Below, piece by piece: positions 60,066-64,000 of a stretch of DNA of 64,000 nucleotides; within the stretch, counting starts at the first letter, position 1; the number at the start of each line of letters is the position of its first letter. The stretch is taken from positions 1 through 64,000 of the forward strand of contig DATGLK010000085.1 of NCBI GenBank assembly GCA_035294265.1, read 5' to 3'. The position numbers and the translations under genes are program-made. Source of the DNA: Candidatus Binataceae bacterium. Lineage in GTDB: Bacteria; Desulfobacterota; Binatia; Binatales; Binataceae. The notes beneath the pieces are model-generated. The model saw nothing but the letters and a program-made list of their open reading frames with translations. It was not told the origin of the DNA and made no database searches.

Positions 60066-61045
60066 GAGGAGCCCCCCAGCGAGCCAAAATCTACCCGCGG
60101 ATCGACCGCAACCAGAGCCACGTCGGCAAGCAGATTGCCCAGCAGCAGGAGCAGGGTGCCGCTAAGCACCGAACCCATCACTAGGTAAACGTCCAGTGAG
60201 CGCACCGCGTCCAGCAGAAGCAAACCCAACCCCTGCAGATTCATTACGGCTTCGACCAGCGCGGCTCCGCCCAGCAGATCGGCCAGGCTGTAACCGGCCA
60301 ACGTGATGAAGGGGTTAAGCGCATTGCGCAGCACGTGCTTGTAGAGCACGACCCGCTCGGGCAGCCCCTTGGCCCGCGCGGTGCGCACGAACTCGGAATT
60401 TTTGATCTCCAGGATCTGCGAGCGCATCAGACGCATCAAACCCGCCATCCCTGCCGTGCCCAGCACGATTACCGGCAGAATCAGATGGTCGGTGCGATCG
60501 AGCAGCTTGCTCCAGGCATCCAGCCGATCGTAATCGGGCGAGAAGGTGCCGCCGATCGGAAACCAACCCGTGCGTAAGGCCAAGAACATCAGTAAGAAGG
60601 CGAAAAAGAAATTGGGCAGCGACATGCCGAAGAAGGCCAGGAAGGACAGCACCCGATCCCAAATCGAGTTTTGACGCACCGCGACCACGATTCCGATCGG
60701 AATCGCCAGCGCCCATGACAGCAGCATGCTGGTCCCCGCCAGGATCATGGTGTTGAGCGCGCGCGACGCGATTAGGTTAACCACGCTGACCCGATAGGCG
60801 AGTGAAATTCCAAAATCCAGATGCAGCGCATTCCACAGCCATTTGAAGTAGCGCACCATCAAGGGCTGGTTGAGCCCGAACTGAACCTCCATCTGATGGA
60901 TCGTCTGGGGCGAGATGGCCGGATTCATCTTGAGGTTGGAGAGAAAATTGCCGGGCACCAGCGACATTACCAGGAAGGACATGAAGGTCACGCCCAGCAG
61001 AAGCGGGATCATGCCCAGCAGCCGTTTGACGATAAAGCGCGCCAC
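60062..61045 (-). CDS. oppB: Oligopeptide ABC transporter permease OppB
   Basis: A 327-residue permease with the OppB N-terminus (FIVKRLLGMIPLLLGVTFMSFLVMSLVPGN), six hydrophobic segments, and coupling loop FVRTARAKGLPERVVLYKHVLRNALNP. It lies 12 nt after the binding-protein gene and overlaps oppC by 4 nt. Together with OppC it forms the channel for peptides delivered by the upstream lipoprotein. Confidence 0.93.
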   Translation of the reverse strand: MARFIVKRLLGMIPLLLGVTFMSFLVMSLVPGNFLSNLKMNPAISPQTIHQMEVQFGLNQPLMVRYFKWLWNALHLDFGISLAYRVSVVNLIASRALNTMILAGTSMLLSWALAIPIGIVVAVRQNSIWDRVLSFLAFFGMSLPNFFFAFLLMFLALRTGWFPIGGTFSPDYDRLDAWSKLLDRTDHLILPVIVLGTAGMAGLMRLMRSQILEIKNSEFVRTARAKGLPERVVLYKHVLRNALNPFITLAGYSLADLLGGAALVEAVMNLQGLGLLLLDAVRSLDVYLVMGSVLSGTLLLLLGNLLADVALVAVDPRVDFGSLGGSS

Positions 61046-61057
61046 CGCGATCGCCGC

Positions 61058-62761
61058 CTATTGTGCCCGAAACTGAATATATTCGGGCTGATACAGCCCC
61101 CAGACCGTGGGCCGATAATTCTCCAACGCGTTTTTGTAGGCCGAGTACTCTTCCTGGCGCACAGTCTCGATAATGGGCAACTGGTCGTGCAGAATTTGCT
61201 GTATGCGCCAGTAATAGAGCGCGCGCTTCTTGACGTCCATCTCGCTCGCCCCCTGGTCCAGCAGCCGATCGATTTCCGCTTCCCATGGCGTCGCCGGATG
61301 AGGTTCATTCGGGTCCCAGAGATGGAGGTTGCCCGAGGAGCGATAAAAATTGGAGCCATCGTTGGGATCGATCGTACCGGTAAAGCCGATCAACACGCAG
61401 TCCCAATCAAAAGTCGTATCCAACTTGTCCACCAAGGTGGTGAATTCCAACGGGCGATAGTTCACCGTAATCCCGACATTAGCGAGGTCCTGCTTGAAGA
61501 TTATGCAGATTTGATCACGGCTGGGATTGCCAGCATTGGTGATCAAATTGAAAATCAAGGGATGGCCCTGCGGATCGGCGCGCACGTGCGGCGCTATCAG
61601 ACGATAGCCCGCTTCGTCCAGCAGCCGCGCCGCCAACTTGGGATCGTAGGTGTAGTTGCTAAGATTGGGATTGTGAAAAACCTTGTTCTCGGGGGAAATA
61701 TCGGAGATCGCCGGCTTGCCCAGGCCATGAAAGACCAGGTTGATCATCCCCTGCTTATCCACCAGATGGGCCAAGGCGCGCATGAAGTTGAGGTCGGTGA
61801 ACCATCGCAGCCGTGGGTCGGTGACGCCGTCATGAATGAAATGGCGCGGATTGCGGTTGAAGGCGAAGAACAGCGAGCCGGTATCTAAACCAATCTGACG
61901 CAAGGTGACGCCCAAGCCAGCCGCTTTGACGTGCAGATCAAGGACCTCTTCAGGCAGCGGATCGTAAACGTCCAATTGGCCGGAAAGAAAGCGCAGGTAG
62001 GCGGCGTTGTGATCCTGAATGATCAGGTCGGTTTCCCCATGCAGGCGCGGTAGGCGCGAGCCGTCGGGCGCGCGCATCCAGTAGTCAGAATTGCGGGCGA
62101 ACTGTAGATATTGCGCCTGCACATAACGGGTCAGCTCGAAACTGCCCAAGCCGACAATCTTGGCCGGTGGGGTGTCGATCGCCCAGGTTTGAGTGAATTT
62201 ACCCGCCTTCAGCGCCGGCTCCAGAATGTGCGCGGGCAGAATATCGAAGCCCACCGCGTAAAGCAGCGGAGCGAACGGCCGCGCCATCGTCATCCGTACC
62301 GTGTAATCGTCCAGCGCCTGGGCCACGATCGGCTGGCCGTCGACCAGCAGGGTGGAGCGCTCGCTGTTGGGCACGCGGGGATCGTAAATCGCGCGTAGGG
62401 TAAAGACTACATCATGGGCGGTAAAGGGTGCGCCGTCCTGCCATTTCACGCCGTGGCGAAGATGGAAAACGATACTTTTGCCGTCACGCGCGATTTCCCA
62501 ACTTTGTGCCAGATTGGGCTCGGGCAACGTGGTCTCGGGGTTGATCCGCACCAAGCCCTCGAACAGGTTGCCGAGCGCCGCACCCGAACCGGCGTCGGTA
62601 ACCAGCAGCGGATTGAAGGTGCGTGGATCGCTGCCCACGTTAGAATACAGGATCTGATCGCGCTCGTGATGGTCGGTGGGCCGGCGAATGTGACAACCAG
62701 CGCTCACGGCTACAAGGATCGTCAGCGCCAGTAGGCGGCGTAGGCTTGGATGCTCAGCCAT
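61058..62761 (-). CDS. Oligopeptide ABC transporter substrate-binding lipoprotein
   Basis: A 567-residue SBP_bac_5 protein with lipobox VSAGC (Cys23), so it is anchored in a membrane. It has LYSNVGSDPRTFNPLLVTDAGSG, FHLRHGVKWQDGAPFTAHDVVFTLRAIYDP and DLNFMRALAHLVDKQ patterns. Aromatic- and basic-rich segments in the lower lobe suggest a broad peptide pocket. Its ATG overlaps the end of the upstream LolB-like gene by 8 nt, so that gene and the Opp genes share a transcript. Confidence 0.92.
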   Translation of the reverse strand: MAEHPSLRRLLALTILVAVSAGCHIRRPTDHHERDQILYSNVGSDPRTFNPLLVTDAGSGAALGNLFEGLVRINPETTLPEPNLAQSWEIARDGKSIVFHLRHGVKWQDGAPFTAHDVVFTLRAIYDPRVPNSERSTLLVDGQPIVAQALDDYTVRMTMARPFAPLLYAVGFDILPAHILEPALKAGKFTQTWAIDTPPAKIVGLGSFELTRYVQAQYLQFARNSDYWMRAPDGSRLPRLHGETDLIIQDHNAAYLRFLSGQLDVYDPLPEEVLDLHVKAAGLGVTLRQIGLDTGSLFFAFNRNPRHFIHDGVTDPRLRWFTDLNFMRALAHLVDKQGMINLVFHGLGKPAISDISPENKVFHNPNLSNYTYDPKLAARLLDEAGYRLIAPHVRADPQGHPLIFNLITNAGNPSRDQICIIFKQDLANVGITVNYRPLEFTTLVDKLDTTFDWDCVLIGFTGTIDPNDGSNFYRSSGNLHLWDPNEPHPATPWEAEIDRLLDQGASEMDVKKRALYYWRIQQILHDQLPIIETVRQEEYSAYKNALENYRPTVWGLYQPEYIQFRAQ

Positions 62762-63554
62762 TGCTCCCCATGCCGGCGCCGGCGGAATCCAGGTTTACCT
62801 CCCGCGCGCCGGCGCCGGGCGCCAGCACAAACAGCGCGTCGGACAGCGCGGGATTGACGATCGGACGCTCGTAACGAACATCCAGACGAGCGCCGGCGGC
62901 TGCAAATTCAGCCTGCAAATGATGGGGGAACTGCAAGCCGCCGATGTCGAGGTAGTCGCTGTAGCGAACCTGGTAACCCGCTTGCCTGCCCACTCCACTC
63001 AGGCGCACCAACGCCAAATGACCTCCGCTAAAGCCCAACTCCTCGGTCCCGCCACTCGCCAAGCGGTAGTCGGCCACCAACAAGTCATCCTGACGCCGAA
63101 CCGAACTGGGGATACTGTCGGGCGCGAGTTCCTGCGGCATGAGGCCGAGCAGTAGACGCACCGCCGGCCCGGGATCCATCGGGATCCGCACGAACCGCGC
63201 CAGCGTGGCGGCATCGGCGCGCCCGCGATAAAAAACGTTCTGGCCGGGGTCGTAGATTCCCAGCTGACCACCGCTGGCGGCCAGCACCAAGGCCGGGCCG
63301 AAGGGCGACATTACTTCCACCCGCAAGCGTCCACTGCGCCGCACGCTGATGGTTTCGCGCGCCTTCAAGCTTCCGGTGGCGGCCTGATACCTCATCACGG
63401 CGTCGGTTTGAAGGCCAACCAATCGCCGTTCGCGGGCGAGCAAGTCGCGGGTCAACCCCTGCGCCTGCGCGGCGTCGGCCGAGGTCGCGGCGGCCGGGGC
63501 GACTATGGGCGCGGGCGCGGTAACCGCGCAGCTCCACGCCAACCATGCCAGCAT
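62754..63554 (-). CDS. LolB/DUF4292-like outer-membrane-associated protein
   Basis: A 266-residue protein. The N-terminus MLAWLAWSC has a Trp-rich hydrophobic stretch and a Cys that may be lipidated, although the lipobox (AWSC) is poor. The same frame continues upstream without a start codon (ARWFPSLLWIP), so the true start could be non-canonical. The mature part has SLKARETISVRRSGRLRVEVMSPFGPALVLAASGGQLGIYDP, the LolA/LolB-type beta-sheet pattern of DUF4292 proteins. It may aid lipoprotein placement. It lies between a TPR gene and the Opp operon. Confidence 0.72.
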   Translation of the reverse strand: MLAWLAWSCAVTAPAPIVAPAAATSADAAQAQGLTRDLLARERRLVGLQTDAVMRYQAATGSLKARETISVRRSGRLRVEVMSPFGPALVLAASGGQLGIYDPGQNVFYRGRADAATLARFVRIPMDPGPAVRLLLGLMPQELAPDSIPSSVRRQDDLLVADYRLASGGTEELGFSGGHLALVRLSGVGRQAGYQVRYSDYLDIGGLQFPHHLQAEFAAAGARLDVRYERPIVNPALSDALFVLAPGAGAREVNLDSAGAGMGSNG

Positions 63555-63612
63555 CGGTATCCACAGCAGGCTCGGGAACCAGCGCGCAGCGGCGTCGCGC
63601 CGCGGTCGGCAA

Positions 63613-64000
63613 CTACTGTTGGACGTGCTGCTCGGCCCGCAGGGATTGCAGTTTGAGACGCAAGCGCTGGACTTGATCGCTTTCCTGGGACTTGGCCAAG
63701 GCTTGTTTGTAGAGATGATTGGCAGCCTCGTACTTGCCTAACTTCTCATAGGTATCCGCCAGATGCTCGGTGATGGTGGGATCGTCGTCGGTCAAGTCCA
63801 CCGCCCGTTCCAATTCCTTGGCCGCCTCCCGGTAGTGCCCCTGCCGATAATAGACCCAGCCTAAACTATCGATGTAAAAGCCGTCCTGAGGTTCCAGGTC
63901 GATCGCTCGCCGCACCAGCTTCTCCGCCTCGCTCAGGTTGGTGCCCATCTCGGCGTAAGTATAGCCCAAGTAGTTGAGCGCCTGCGCATTGCTGGGATTG
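63613..64000 (-). CDS. TPR-repeat protein, N-terminus off window
   Basis: The last 129 codons of a tetratricopeptide-repeat protein; the frame runs off at 64000 (NPSNAQALNYLGYTYAEMG is the first visible unit). Consecutive 34-residue TPRs follow: AEKLVRRAIDLEPQDGFYIDSLGWVYYRQG, YREAAKELERAVDLTDDDPTITEHLADTYEKLG and YEAANHLYKQALAKS. A Gln/Arg/Leu-rich coil ends the protein. Such genes beside a LolB-like lipoprotein are common in envelope biogenesis. It is upstream of and probably co-transcribed with that gene. Confidence 0.88.
   Translation of the reverse strand, partial: NPSNAQALNYLGYTYAEMGTNLSEAEKLVRRAIDLEPQDGFYIDSLGWVYYRQGHYREAAKELERAVDLTDDDPTITEHLADTYEKLGKYEAANHLYKQALAKSQESDQVQRLRLKLQSLRAEQHVQQ

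Overview
This window is high-GC bacterial chromosome from a Gram-negative organism. It has Lgt, a LolB/DUF4292-like lipoprotein, a BamE-like lipoprotein, MurJ and MurF, bactofilin, and SD-led, tightly overlapping operons. Housekeeping genes are interspersed with many catabolic-type genes: two Rieske oxygenases, a luciferase-like flavin monooxygenase, an HpaB-type hydroxylase, a TauD-type dioxygenase, two amidohydrolases, an EntE-like acyl-AMP ligase and a DapA-family lyase. That mixture recalls uncultured deltaproteobacterial-grade lineages such as Candidatus Binatia. This assignment is inference only. No tRNA, rRNA, CRISPR array, transposase or phage gene was found.

Layout. 1-2 kb: bioF-bioA (biotin; bioA runs off the left edge). 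2.4-5.6 kb: lyase, small HTH-like protein, Rieske oxygenase, 3-hydroxyisobutyrate-dehydrogenase-like enzyme. 5.6-6.7 kb: tandem cytochromes c. 6.8-11.6 kb: CCA-adding enzyme and a nucleoside-type ABC importer lacking its binding protein. 11.7-20 kb: tRNA and translation quality genes (trmL, dtd, pth), lgt-tlpA-ctpA, hisC, crcB. 20.3-28 kb: flavin monooxygenase, beta-propeller protein A, and a giant NHL-repeat surface protein. 28.5-38.4 kb: LysR regulator, HpaB-like enzyme, murJ, hemW, amidohydrolase, TauD, glycosyltransferase, methyltransferase. 38.4-41.8 kb: peptide ABC system without ATPases. 41.9-47.2 kb: purE, broken toxin-antitoxin remnant, murF, sugar-modification genes. 47.4-54.2 kb: amidohydrolase, AMP ligase, SDR, beta-propeller protein B, Rieske oxygenase. 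54.4-64 kb: BamE-like lipoprotein, FAD oxidase, rplS, bactofilin, complete Opp system, LolB-like lipoprotein, TPR protein.

The outstanding signal is a pair of paralogous exported beta-propeller proteins, at 21436-23679 (+) and 50673-52811 (-). Each is interrupted by one in-frame TGA at the same aligned position, directly after Val-Pro-Asn. In both, the frame continues uninterrupted for about 310 further residues of the same propeller. In both, a 9-bp hairpin with a 3-nt loop beginning GG (GGC or GGU) lies exactly 31 nt after the TGA. This fits the bacterial SECIS geometry and points to an apparently undescribed family of secreted selenocysteine-containing beta-propellers. Ordinary gene calling would split each into two proteins. 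Copy B is the first gene of a tightly packed SDR/AMP-ligase/amidohydrolase operon, and copy A follows a flavin monooxygenase, which suggests a link to small-molecule oxidation.
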